A DNA stretch of 64,000 bases, taken from Leptobrachium leishanense. Lineage: Eukaryota > Chordata > Amphibia > Anura > Megophryidae. The stretch lies in the NCBI GenBank assembly GCA_009667805.1, contig CM019066.1:326798690-326862689 (forward strand). The letters run 5' to 3'. How positions within the stretch are numbered: position 1 is the stretch's first letter; every line of letters begins with the position of its first letter. The translations under genes were made by a program, and so were the position numbers. Of this stretch, positions 1 through 10,135 are shown piece after piece. The notes beneath the pieces are model-generated. The model searched no databases. It was not told the origin of the DNA and saw only the letters and a program-made list of their open reading frames with translations.

Positions 1-700
1 GGAGTCCTATGGACTTCAGAAGGTGATACTCGTGATGGCGCAGAGGCTCTACCCCGAGTATCACTGTGGGTAGCGCTGTGTTCTGAGGCACGGTGCCGAG
101 GTAGTGCCTATCCCGGAATCTCACGGGTCTGGGTATAGGCAAAATAGCATCCTGATGTAATTTTTCCACAACCCCTGAACTGCTGTCCAGCGGCAATTAA
201 TCTTCTTGGTGGAGGTGACTCCTCTGCAAGAGATATGACCAGCAGTGGGCAAAATCTTGGCACAATTTACATCACCAAGTGCTTCCATGCCCCCAAAAGG
301 GAGCATGTCATCCTGGCGCAGATGCGCATCTCCAGAGCCGTAGCTAGCTCCTTTTGCACCCCTGTGCATGCACCCCATAAACATGACATCAGTGATATCT
401 GGTTGGCTGAGAATGCTAATCACAGATTGGATAATAACTTGGCACTTTATTTTGAATTTTAGTTTCACAGCTCTTCATTTCCAGTTCAAACTCACCGTCA
501 GCTGGGCAGCAAAGTGATTGCACACTGTCAGAAGGACGAACTGGAATTGAAGATCCGTAAAATTCATTAGGCAGCATTTTTTTCATTAGGGCAGATTCAT
601 ACCCAGCAAGGAGCAGGGAGGCCATAGAAAACTTATGGCTGTGACAGCCTTGCTGCTCCCCTGCCCCCAGACACCTCTGGGGCAACATGAAGACACTGCA
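1..700. other. No recognisable gene or repeat
   Basis: I see no convincing coding exon, RNA gene or element end here. The open frames are short, lack recognisable motifs and overlap on both strands. This is probably intergenic or old repeat-derived sequence. Confidence 0.4.
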
Positions 701-713
701 CAGTAGGTGATCT

Positions 714-1034
714 GTGTGTGTGTGTGTGTACACGGAGACCACACGGAAGGGTCACAGTGAGAGGGAGAGGGGGTCACTGTACAACAGTTACAGAGAAAGA
801 GGGGGTCACAGAGAGGATGTCACAGAAAAAGAGGGGTGTCACAGAAAAAGAGGGGATCACAGAGGAAGAGGGGGTCACAGAGGATGTCACAGAGAGAGAA
901 AGAGGGGGTCACAGAAACAGAAAAGGAGTCAGAGGGAGGGAGAGAGAAGGGTCACAGAGAGAGACCACACAGAAGGGTCACAGAAAGGTGATCACAGAAG
1001 CAGAGAGGGGTTGCAGAGAGAGACTACTCATTAG
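714..1034. repeat. Purine-rich simple repeat (GTCACAGAGAG-type)
   Basis: A short GT run (714-728) leads into about 300 bases of imperfect GTCACAGAGAGAGGGG-like units. The translated frames here are low-complexity Arg/Glu/Gly/His and are not genes. A similar purine-rich tract lies at 26755-27190, and both sit next to the same roughly 55-bp minisatellite. Confidence 0.75.
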
Positions 1035-1039
1035 ACACT

Positions 1040-1244
1040 GCACAATACTGTGAGTTTTCTTGATGTGGAGCTCTGTGATACGCTCATACACACTGCACAT
1101 TACTGTGAGTTTTATTGCTGTGGTGTTCTGATACGCTCATACACACCGCACATTACTATGAGTTTTATTGCTGTGTAGCTCTGTGATACACTCATACACA
1201 CTGCACATTACTATGAGTTTTATTGATGTGGAGCTCTGTGATAA
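1040..1244. repeat. 55-bp minisatellite, about 3.5 copies
   Basis: Tandem units of about 55-57 bases contain CTGCACATTACTGTGAG, TTATTGCTGTGG and GCTCTGTGATACGCTCATAC. The same unit recurs at 25860-25945 and at 53890-53960. At the first two sites it is followed by a GGCAGCATTxCATCC stretch, so it is part of a dispersed repeat rather than a purely local array. Confidence 0.75.
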
Positions 1245-1349
1245 ATGAAGGGGCAGCATTACATCCTTGGAACCAGCAGCTTAATGTCTTGGGCCAGCCC
1301 TGGAAGGACCAACGTGTTTTCCCAGTTCAACGTCTATCTGGGGCTTGAA

Positions 1350-1390
1350 CCACAGCGGGCTGACATCTTCCGTGTCAGCCCTCGCTGTGG
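1350..1390. repeat. Short hairpin
   Basis: CCACAGCGGGCTGACA at 1350-1365 pairs with TGTCAGCCCTCGCTGTGG at 1373-1390, with one bulge, across a 7-base loop. It is probably a remnant of an inverted-repeat element. No promoter or wider precursor structure was seen. Confidence 0.45.
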
Positions 1391-1439
1391 GATTGCCCCA
1401 GGCCAGGGGTTTCATCATGCCTGCGCGTGATGACGTCAT

Positions 1440-2320
1440 GAAGAATAAATATTTCCTTTTTTTTCCCAAAAGCATTTAACGTAAGAGGTAGTTTTTGGAT
1501 CCTAATATTTTATTATGCCCGCCAATTTTGTTTTTAAAAAAAGAACCCACTTTATTTTTTATTTTTGCACCAAACCTTTTTTTTACACCACTTGACAGCT
1601 AGGGGGTTAACTGGCCAACTGACATCAATGCACATATGACAATGACATCAGTGGGTGGGAAGATCCAAGATGTCAGCCACTTCCGGGGGCGGATCACGAT
1701 CCGGGGCCAATTGGTCGCCGAATCACCAGCAGCAGTGTACCCTGTATAGTCGCAGCACCCAAAGAGTTAAACCTAGGTATGCAAATTGAGGATGATAAAG
1801 GCCTCACCTGTGAGGGGTTTGGAGATGATAGAGACACTGGCTGCCTGCCAGGGAGGCAGCAAGATCTGAACCGTGAGTTTGTTTAAACCACTGTTTGAAT
1901 AACTGTTATATTTTTAACTGTATATACCACTGGAATCAGGGGTAGCTGATCAGGAATCTGGGGTAGTTAAAGAGAGGCACCGCTGGAAAAGGCAGACTCT
2001 GCCCTCTCCAGTGGTGACTCTTTTTTTTCCATGTTCAGCCATTGGGGAGAGGGTCCAAAGGACCTCCCCTTTCAGATTCCCCCCTGCAGGTGCTGGGGGG
2101 GCACCTGATAATGACATCATTGCGACGGCTAGGGCCCATAAAACCATCTGGCCAGCTTCTAGGAAGCCAGACCGACGTGGGACCCTGGCCAGAGAAGTGA
2201 GTATAGGGAGGGAGGGGGTTTATAGGACCATGACGTACCTAGTACGTCCTTGGTCCTTAATACGCATTGGGCTAAATTCCCCTTATGTACTTCAGTGGTC
2301 CTTATGGGGTTAATTTCTTC
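1440..2320. other. No recognisable gene
   Basis: AT-rich then GC-moderate sequence without element ends or coding motifs. The open frame at 2011-2313 shows no family features. Confidence 0.35.
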
Positions 2321-2325
2321 ATACA

Positions 2326-2620
2326 GTGTAATTTCGTGGTAGTTCAGCTATTCAGAAAGCAGGCAATTCGTCAAATATTTGCAAATTGCCAGCAAAGTAC
2401 GGTGCAGTTCGCCACAATTCAGCAATCTTCGGCAGCAGTGAATTTGTCCTATAGAGAAGTAATGGTTAATATATTCAATGAACACCGAACAGCACCAAAA
2501 TATTGGCAACATTCCCACTTTTTCAGTGGTTCAGTTCGATGGGTTTTAACAGGCGAATCCCATTGGGAAAATAAAGGGATAAAACAAACAATTGCAAAAC
2601 GTCCTTTTTTTATATTCTAA
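2326..2620. mobile_element. Fragment of CAGGGTTATTC-type MITE (family A)
   Basis: Phrases such as TTCAGCTATTCAGAAAGCAG, GCAATTCG and GTGCAGTTCG match the 5' half of the better copies at 14408-15313 and 51822-52702. Both termini are missing, so this is a decayed fragment. A run of 13 G at about 2749-2761 follows it. Confidence 0.55.
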
Positions 2621-2932
2621 GGCAATGGCATTATTCACCTAGAACACAATATCGCTGCATTAATTAAATTTATCATTTCCCACACTGTGAGCAAGTTTGA
2701 AAGTGATGGCATAATGCATTAGTACATGTTATTTGATCCAGAACTTCGGGGGGGGGGGGGGTGCTGGGGGGGGTGTGCTGGGGGGAGTTGCCCCCGGGCG
2801 CCACATGACCTTGCTGTGCCTCTGCAACAGTCACACCAATAGGACAGAAGCTTATAATTTAAGAGTGGCGCTTACTTGATAATAATAATGACTCATTCGG
2901 AATATGACGCTAGCCACTCTAAGGCCGGGTGC

Positions 2933-3230
2933 ACACTAGACTAGAGAGACGTTTTTTGTAACGCACTAACGCGCGTTAAAAAAAAAAAAACATCGTACCC
3001 GGCGCTCGTCCACGCCCCCTTGCGTTATCTTCCATAGGAGGATAGCGGAGCACCCGTCGACGTGAATCCTAGCGTTCTAGAATGGCGATGCGCTAGGATT
3101 CGCGTCGACGGGTGCTCCGCTATCCTCCTATGGAAGATAACGCAAGGGGGGTAGACGAGTGTCGAGTACGATGATTTTTTTTTAACGCGCGTTAGTGCGT
3201 TACAAAAAAACGTCTAGTGTGCAGCCGGCC
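2933..3230. mobile_element. Fold-back MITE, Harbinger-like (TAA target duplication)
   Basis: A roughly 300-bp element that is almost entirely an inverted repeat with arms of about 145 bp. Ends read GGCCGGGTGCACACTAGAC and, reverse complemented, GGCCGGCTGCACACTAGACG. It is flanked by TAA at 2930-2932 and 3231-3233, the 3-bp TWA duplication expected of PIF/Harbinger. There is no coding capacity. The right TAA is also the left TAA of the next element. Confidence 0.75.
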
Positions 3231-3233
3231 TAA

Positions 3234-3971
3234 GGCCCTGTTCACACCTAGCCGTTTTAACGCGCGTTAGTGCACGCTTTAAAACGCAGGAACGGGGAAA
3301 TCCCATGCTTTGCTATGGGACCCATTCAGACCTAAGCGTTTTAAAGCGTGCAGGAACGCGCTTTAAGGCTAAGGTCAGACGAAAGCATTTTTAACGTGCG
3401 TTTAACCGCACGAAATCACGGCCGTGCTAGCAGCAAATGACGTCCAATGCCGGGTAACATACGAAGAACGGCCGCACAAAAGTTCGTCCGCGCAACGCAA
3501 GTGGCAAACGAACGCATTTTTTCTAGAACGTCAAACCGCTACTACTGACGTACAGAGTGCGCTGCTTCCGCATAGCGGCGTGTTTGCGTGATTGGGAGAC
3601 GTCAGACGCTGCACACGTCCGGCCAACATAACGTCCAGACGCAAAAAGGGTTTTATTGATGATCCGTACAAAATCACGGACGAAAATGCGCATCGTATGA
3701 CCGCTATCGCGTATTCCGTGAAAAAATACGTCCATTCGTTCGAACGCACTTTTTCACGGACAACGCGAAAAATGCGTTAGTCTGACCCTAGCCTAAAACG
3801 GCCAACACAAAAAGAAGTTCGGGAGCTTCTTTTCGGGCATACAGCAGCGTGTTCGCGGCCATATCATAGCCGCGAACGCGCTGCAACGCGCGTTTTTTTG
3901 TATGCGCGAATGCGCGTAAAAAAACGCGCACATTGCGCGATGCAGCGCTAAGCCCAGGTGTGAACCCAGCC
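3234..3971. mobile_element. Harbinger-like MITE, interrupted by a nested MITE
   Basis: Ends read GGCCCTGTTCACACCTAGCC and, reverse complemented, GGCTGGGTTCACACCTGGGC. TAA lies on both sides (3231-3233 and 3972-3974). The middle is occupied by a second element at 3367-3793. Without the insert the element would be about 308 bp. It abuts the MITE at 2933-3230 and shares a single TAA with it. Confidence 0.75.
3367..3793. mobile_element. Harbinger-like MITE, GGCTRGGGTCAGACG family, copy 1
   Basis: Terminal inverted repeats read GGCTAAGGTCAGACGAAAGC and, reverse complemented, GGCTAGGGTCAGACTAACGC. Flanks are TAA at 3364-3366 and 3794-3796. The interior has CpG-rich stretches such as CGCACTTTTTCACGG. 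Sister copies lie at 31297-31723, 56369-56803 and 57653-58112. The open frames in it are not genes. Confidence 0.8.
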
Positions 3972-3974
3972 TAA

Positions 3975-4500
3975 ACTGTATCTTGTGTGCATAGGGGTTA
4001 GAATGAGCTGTTGCAGGCAGTCCAGTGACAGTCATTGATTGGGTCGCAGGTGCTGCAGTCATTGTGCTAGCTATTCAGACACCATAATAGACCAATTGTG
4101 CATTTATTTACATTGCTTATCTTTGCTCCAGCCTCAGCCAGTTCTGGCTTTGGGACACAAGGTGTTGCACAAAACTCTGACACCTGCCATCAGTGTTGAG
4201 TCTAATCATTTTCTTTCTAAGGAATATGCATAGATCATTACTGTTAATTGAAAAGGCTTCTTCAGGTAAGGAGTATACTGCCAGGCACACTCATTTTACA
4301 AGTGTCACAGTGTAAATAGCTTTTTTAAAATACATATAATTTCCTAGATTTCTCATTTAAAACTTGATAATAACAGATGTATGACTGCACTCAGTGACAC
4401 AAACACAATTTCAAACACTTCTCAAAATGACATACTTACAGATAAAGTCAGACCAGTTTAATATAACCGACAATAATAGACGATAAACTGATAACTACAA
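3975..4500. other. No recognisable gene or element
   Basis: AT-rich sequence with no coding motif, element end or RNA gene that I can support. Confidence 0.35.
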
Positions 4501-4504
4501 AGCC

Positions 4505-5060
4505 ATGGGCATTATTATTATTTATTAAACGCCAACACACTCCACAGCGCTGTACAAAAGGTGCAATGGGTAAAGACAGGACAATTCTACAATACATGAA
4601 GGTGACAGGTCAGTATTCCCGCCAACAGATACAGGAGGACATGAGGGCCCTATTCTCATGGGAACTTACAGTCTAGAGGGGAGAGATACAGGAGGGGAGG
4701 ACTGCAGTGACGAGTTAATACAGAGAAAGGTGAGGACCATTATTGGGTCGGTCGGATGTCTTGTTACAGAGTGAGGTGGTCAGCTACCCTAAACAGAAGT
4801 GTCTTTAGGGAGCGTTTGAATCAAGCCAGATTTGGGGACAGTCTGATAATGCGAGGAAGCGCGTTCCATAGGGTCGGCGCCGCACGAGAAAAGTCCTGCA
4901 GTCTGGCATGTGAAGAGGTAATGATGGAGGAAGCCAGGAGCAAGTCATTGTTGGATCTTAGGGGGCGGGCTTGGGTGTATTTGGTGATAGAAGTAAACTG
5001 TTGTACCCAGTTCTGGAAAGAATTGAGGAATATCAGAATATCAGCATGCTCGAACTACAA
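4505..5060 (-). repeat. L2-type tail plus unclassified dispersed repeat
   Basis: It begins with ATTATTATTATTTATT followed by CGCCAACACACTCCACAGCGC, the reverse complement of the AGCGCTGCGGAATATGTTGGCG tail seen on the L2-like LINE ends and SINEs of this window. The continuation includes ACTTACAGTCTAGAGGGGAG, a phrase shared with the SINE-like copies near 40.4 and 42.1 kb. The stretch 4800-5060 is open on + (FGDSLIMRGSAFHRVGA) but I could not assign it. Confidence 0.45.
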
Positions 5061-5284
5061 TATTTAACCCGTAGTGAGCAAAAAGGTTGGGGTTGTGAGG
5101 GTCCTGAAAACGAACAACGACACTAGTGGCCTGCTCTACGGTGGGGCCGCTCAGGTCTCACAAAGCTTTAGCTCAATTGTGCCATTACAAGGACAACTGC
5201 TCCATATGCATATCAGACGCTACACCCAGAAAGGGTGTCCAATACTGAAATGCCAAAGACATTATCCCTACACGAGAGGTGAAG

Positions 5285-5329
5285 CAACCCCCGATCGTTT
5301 CGGCCTTGTTAGGTGTCGTCAGGAGGGTA
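5285..5329 (-). ncRNA. Degenerate hammerhead-like motif (5.3 kb, -)
   Basis: On the minus strand CTGACGA (5322-5316) is followed by a short stem II, GAA and ACGATCG. The UC at the cleavage site is missing relative to the + copy. GGGGG can pair with CCCUC (one G-U) ahead of the box. It is probably inactive. Confidence 0.35.
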
Positions 5330-5376
5330 TAGCCGACACGCCTCTAGGCAAATCGAGCAAGGGGTCCACGTCTGGA

Positions 5377-5420
5377 TTACCCTGACGAGGCCTAACAAAG
5401 TCGAAACGATCGTCGGGGGT
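5377..5420 (+). ncRNA. Type I hammerhead-ribozyme-like motif (5.4 kb, +)
   Basis: CTGACGA (5382-5388) matches the conserved CUGANGA box. A hairpin GGC...GUC acts as stem II. GAA (5403-5405) is followed by the self-complementary ACGATCGT (5406-5413) as a loopless stem III, then C5414 as the cleavage-site base, then GGGGG pairing with CC before the box. Stem I is only 2 bp here, so activity is doubtful. Confidence 0.4.
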
Positions 5421-5520
5421 TGCTGCATCTCTCGTGCATGTATACGTCATGTCCTGCCAGAATGATATAACAAAAAATGTAAAACAATGTGAATTTCGAT
5501 TAAAATTTCAATAATTTACT

Positions 5521-6440
5521 CTGACGTCGGCGGAAGTGGCCCACCTGCCGGCAAAGTTCCTGTGGCAGACAACCTCCATGAAATCACTGGGGGTGTACTT
5601 GACCCTACTTAACCCCGTCTCTAGGGACTCTGTATGCGGTCAACTACGGGCCTTTATTCCCGCAGCTACATCGCCTGCTGGACGTCCTGTTCAGCCCTCC
5701 GTTTTTCCCTGTTCGGCAGAGTCTACACGGTTTGGATGACCTTACACCCTAAGATCCTGTACTATTTCCGCACCTTATCTATCCCTATTGGGGCCACAGA
5801 TCTCTTCCAACTACAGAGGGCGATTCACATCTTTGTGTGGGTGGGGGAACAAAGCAGGTTGCCCTGGGCAGCCACGTTCCAGCCCTGCCTTCGCGGTGTT
5901 CTGGATATTCCCCACCTTGCCCAGTTGGCTATGCTGTCTCACATCAACATGCCTGCCTCCCTCTTGCACTGGGTCCAGATAGAGCAGCTGTTGGAAGGCC
6001 CCACACCCTTGCAGGTCCTCCTGTGGCTGCCTTGGACCGCCCCCCGCCCACCCCATGTCTAGCCCCACCCTGCAGCACTCCCTCAGGTTGTGGCACTGTT
6101 ACTGCTCTCGGGATCGCCTCTCCCTGGGACTCTTGAAATTGATCCCCCTCTTTCACAACCCTGATTTCCATTTCCGATAGGATGTCCGGCGCGGGTGTTA
6201 CTCTGGTGGTGGGATCGATGCCCGACGGAGTTGCACCATCTGCTCTTGGGGGACGCCCCGGTGTCCCTCTCGTCACTGCGGGACAGATTCGACCTACTGG
6301 CCGTGGACCTCTTCAGAGCGGGGCAATTATTGCACTTTCTAATGACTCTCAGTATACAGGTGAATTAGAAAAGAAAATGTGGCAGAGTCAGCGCTTCATT
6401 CAAAGGTGGCTTTTTTCTCTCTCTATCTTCGCGATTTTAA
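5521..6440 (+). pseudogene. L1-type LINE ORF2 C-terminal fragment
   Basis: Conceptual translation in shifting frames gives LGVYLT (about 5598), FGRVYTVWMTLHPKILYYFR (about 5715), LPWAATFQP, HINM and later SLRLWHRYCSRDRLSLGLLK and LFHNPDF. These follow the order of the thumb and C-terminal region of L1/Tx1-clade reverse transcriptases. The endonuclease and catalytic RT motifs are absent, so the copy is 5' truncated. At least two frame changes are needed. It may be the kind of L1 that mobilised the ORF1-only elements at 23.9, 44.4 and 47.4 kb, but that is inference. Confidence 0.7.
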
Positions 6441-7126
6441 ATCGCGAAACCCGTTTGGGTGTGTTTGCCCGTCTTTATTCAATTATCTTAATAATAAGTT
6501 CCTTTATACTATTTTCCGCGCATTCTGGCTTTATTCAAAGCTTGAAGGAACTCTGCTGGCTGCTCTGGGGATCCGGTGCTCCTGAGAACTTCACCGGCCG
6601 CTGATTACATCTAGTGTCTGATAGGGATGTGCGTTTTGGGTTTCGGAATTTCGGAATTTTCACGAAATTTCCCGATTCATGTTTTCGGATGCGGCCGATT
6701 TTCCGAAAATTTTTAGATCCGAAAATGGCAGATCCGAAAAGTTTTCCGAGCCGAAACGAAATATTTTCGGAATTTTCGAATGGACTTGAAATGTGTCAAA
6801 TCGAAATTTATTTTCGCTCTATTCATGATTTCGGTTCCATTCGTGATTTCGGTTCCATTTCGGTAATTCTGGACATCGTATATTTAACTATTATCGGTTA
6901 TATCGCTGATTCTGTAAATTTTGTATTTGTAAATGCGTATCACTTGTTTTTTTTGTTTCCAATGATCCGATAATTCTGTCGATACGATAATTCCTTCGTA
7001 ATCGGGTCGGATCCGATTCGTCCGCGGGTCGCGCATGCGCGCGCGGATGTCGTAACTTTATTGAGCCAGTTTTTTGACAACTTTTTGGACAGGCCAAAAA
7101 ATATTGTTTTTATTATTCAATTCATC

Positions 7127-9135
7127 ATGGCTGCAAGAGACGAGTGCCATTCAGACACCTCCTCATCGTCTTGCACTCATGAAACACCACCACCCAGGAA
7201 GAAGCGGGCCAGCAACATGGCATTTGAGGAGATGCTCGAGCTGGTCCGGATCTTTGACAGACGAGATTATGACTGCCGTAAGGGCCCTTACGGCAGAAAG
7301 AATAACGCAAGAAAGGACCGTATCCTCGATAAGGTTCGCACCACCATCCTGGAGCTGTTCGGGAAGGACCGGACGAAGGACCAGCTCCGAAAATGCTGGT
7401 CCGACCTCAAAGTACGCGAGGAGGAGCAGCTGAGGCACATCCGGCGTGTCATAGCCAAACGTAAGTGTCATGTTATATTGTAAAGCGCTGCGCAAACTGT
7501 TGGCGCTATATAAATCCTGTATAATAATAATAATGTGCTTGCATGTGCTAATGTGCACAGAAATACGTTGATTTATCTAGTCCTTTTTTCATGCAATGTG
7601 ATTGTGTATAGCTTTGCGTTTTCACGACTCGTCATACATGCATTTTTGCCATAGCTCTTTATTTTTGTGATTTTACGTTTTCGTGAAAATTGTGACATTT
7701 GATGTATGTAGATGAAGTTACAATGCTGGATTTCTTTTGGCACTGTGTGTACTGTAGTGTGTTGGGGGGGAGGTTGTTGTGATTGAGTGATGCATACGAG
7801 ATGACCCGCAGCTTGCCCAATATTGGCTCCCACCTGCGCATCAATAAAAATCTCTGCGTCTCTGCTAAGTGGTAGGATGGGACATGTAGTTCTTTTGAAA
7901 GTGCATCCAAACAGAGCCGCGTTCAATACATCCTCAGCAGCTGCTGAATTGTTGCAGCGCAGCAATTCACTTTGCTGCAGCAGTGTCATTATTGAACGCT
8001 TTAGATGCAAATTTCAAAACAAAATGTCGGATTTCTGTTGTTTCTGCAATATCCAGTTTTATTAGCAGAAACTGAAAGTGAAACTGAGGCTGAGGCCTTC
8101 TATAAAATAACTAAAAGCAGGCAGCACAATGCGCTTTGTACGCACACAACACAAATAATAGTTTTTATTAAATAAACGTAATGTTTACTTCAAAAAAATA
8201 TATATAATTGAACGGTAATATATGTCTATGTGCAGAGGAAATAAATAAATATTTTGTGACTTTAGAACTATGAGATGGGAGTAGTGGTGTGTCAAACTGG
8301 TAGTGGGGTAATGGAGGGGTGTCGCAATACTTTCCGCAATATATTGTATAGATATACCATTTTTTCCAGTCTGCATTATTTACGTGTTATTTTTTGGATT
8401 TGGCAGAAGACAGGAAGAAGGCAGCATCTGCCCCGGTGGGCACCAGTGCCCCAGTGGAGGAGGAGGAGGAGCCACGGGCGACCACCAGCGCTGGTATATA
8501 CTGTTTTATTTTGCAACGACTTTTGGTCAAAAACAGAAACATTTTTTGTTTACTGTATTTTAATTTAATTTTTTATGTATAGCACAAGAGGAGCAGGAGG
8601 AGGAAGAGGAGGAGCAGGAGGAGGAAGAGGAGGAGCATGGCGATGTTGGAGAGAGGGAGCCGGAGCCGCAGCAGGAGGCCGCGAGTCCAGGTTTTTTTTT
8701 AACTGTTGTAATTTGCATCGACTTTTGTTAAAAAATAAATCAGTTTTGTTGTTTACTGTATTTTTTATTTCTTTAATTTCTTAGATATAGCACCGGATAT
8801 GCTGACGGTGGTGGTGGAGGAGGAGGAGGAGGAGTCGGAGGAGGAGTCGGAGCCTCAGGAGGCCGCCAGCACTGATATATACTACTGTTATATTTTTTCA
8901 AGACTTTCAGTCAAAAATAGAAACCTGCTTTACTTACTGTATTTTCCTTCTTTCATTTATTGGATATATAGAAGGAGAAGCCAGACCGGACACATCATCC
9001 AGCATTAGGCAAATTAACCGGATGGCGATCGGCGAGCTACGCCTTACTGTTACAACTATTGATTCCATCCAGGAACTGCTCCAGGAATTGCGGGAGCATA
9101 TAAGCAATGCTGCTGACATCCTGGAGCGGCAGTGA
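7127..9135 (+). CDS. Transposon-borne Myb/SANT-like protein, five exons
   Basis: Exons 7127-7460, 8407-8493, 8583-8690, 8791-8874 and 8972-9135 join into 777 nt with no stop, encoding 258 residues. All introns are phase 1. Acceptors end in AG and donors are GT except intron 4, where exon 4 is followed by AT. Residues about 28-110 form a Myb/SANT (MADF/trihelix-like) domain, with FEEMLELVRIF, RKDRILDKVR and KDQLRKCWSDLK giving the tryptophan-containing third helix. Exons 2-4 are acidic runs of Glu, and exon 5 ends in a helical, leucine-rich segment (IQELLQELREHI). Such proteins accompany transposases in Harbinger-type elements and bind DNA or aid nuclear import. That role here is inference. 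The start is the ATG in TCATCATGG. It is not a cellular gene. Confidence 0.7.
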
Positions 9136-9157
9136 GACCAGCCTCCTCCCGAAATGT

Positions 9158-9746
9158 AACCGCAGGTTCACTCAAGACGAGGCCGGACCAGACACGAGCA
9201 AGGATTGTCTGAACACGAGTCTCTTCAGGAAAGGCAAACTTTATTGTGATATCACAACAGATGCTCAAACAGGATTCAATTGCAAAGAATGAGCAGCGAT
9301 TTTCACAGTGACATGAGATTTTATACCTCAAAATACATGATTAGGTACATCCCACTTAGCCCACCTCCCGGTTACGCTATCCCACCCCACGTGGGTTAGT
9401 ACCTCCCTTTGGCTAATACAAAAGACATTTCATTAATTTGGCTGTAAATTGGCAAACTTCATGTTAGTTTCAGTGAATCATAATTAGTTGCTCCCACTGT
9501 TCCGGGCTGCGCCCTGTTCCCTAATGTCTTCACTCATTTGTTACAAAAGGCACCTGGTCTGATCTCTATTTCTCTATACTCCTTTGTATTTCTGCGGGCC
9601 CCAACGACCTTGATGTATCCTTTCTCGGTGTCGAAAACAGCAGAGACCTTTCTCAGCGCTTTGATTGTTTTTCTTCCAATCTCAGCACATTCCTAAATTT
9701 CTATGTATGCCTGCTTCTAATTTCAGCTAAAAACTGCCTAATACAC
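9158..9746 (-). mobile_element. LTR-like fragment
   Basis: Read on the minus strand, this carries an AATAAA signal (9245-9240) followed within about 90 bases by an end reading CGGTTACA. That resembles the R-U5 half of a long terminal repeat. It interrupts the DNA transposon between the last Myb/SANT exon and the inverted second copy. I found no matching target duplication, no primer-binding site and no coding region, so a decayed solo LTR or other insert is possible. Confidence 0.35.
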
Positions 9747-10135
9747 AATCACATTGCATGAAAAAAGGACTAGATCAATCAACATATTTCTGTGCACATT
9801 AGCACATGCAAGCACATTATTATTATTATACAGGATTTATATAGCGCCAACAGTTTGCGCAGCGCTTTACAATATAACATGACACTTACGTTTGGCTATG
9901 ACGCGACGGATGTGCCTCAGCTGCTCCTGCTCGCGTGCCTTGAGGTCGGACCAGCGTTTTCGGAGCTGGTCCTTCGTCTGGTCCTTCCCGAACAGCTCCA
10001 GGATGGTGGTGCCTAGCTTGTCAAGGATACGATCCTTGCGGATGTTATTCTTCCTGCCGTAAGGCCCTTACGGCAGTCATAATCTTTGTAATCAAAGATG
10101 CGGACCAGCTCCAACATCTCCTCAAATGCCAGTAA
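9747..10135 (-). pseudogene. Inverted second copy of Myb/SANT exon 1 and intron 1
   Basis: This minus-strand segment is roughly 90% like 7205-7603 by eye. It includes the AFEEMLELVRIF start of the domain, KDQLRKRWSDLKARE, the splice donor GTAAGTGTC and the intronic AGCGCTGCGCAAACTG/GGCGCTATATAAATCC tail. The 5' end (initiator Met and first ~25 codons) is missing and there is a frame change around the GTAAGGGCC stretch. Acidic exons are absent. It may mark an inverted duplication within the transposon. Confidence 0.65.

Larger units (their letters stand above)
5265..5440. repeat. Head-to-head inverted pair carrying hammerhead-like motifs
   Basis: GAAGCAACCCCCGATCGTTT near 5281 is repeated in inverse as AAACGATCGTCGGGGGTTGC near 5405. 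Arms of about 55 bp carry the same features: a CTGACGA box, a short hairpin, GAAACGATCG and a G5 run. The arrangement looks like the head-to-head terminal repeats known for Penelope-like retroelements. Confidence 0.5.

Noticed and set aside
4756..5067. 103-codon frame (FGDSLIMRGSAFHRVGA)
   Set aside because: It lies in a dispersed repeat next to an L2-type tail and I could not match it to a protein family.
8871..8980. U12-type AT-AC intron
   Set aside because: The ATATATACT start does not fit the ATATCCTT donor and the acceptor is AG; a mutated GT donor explains it better.
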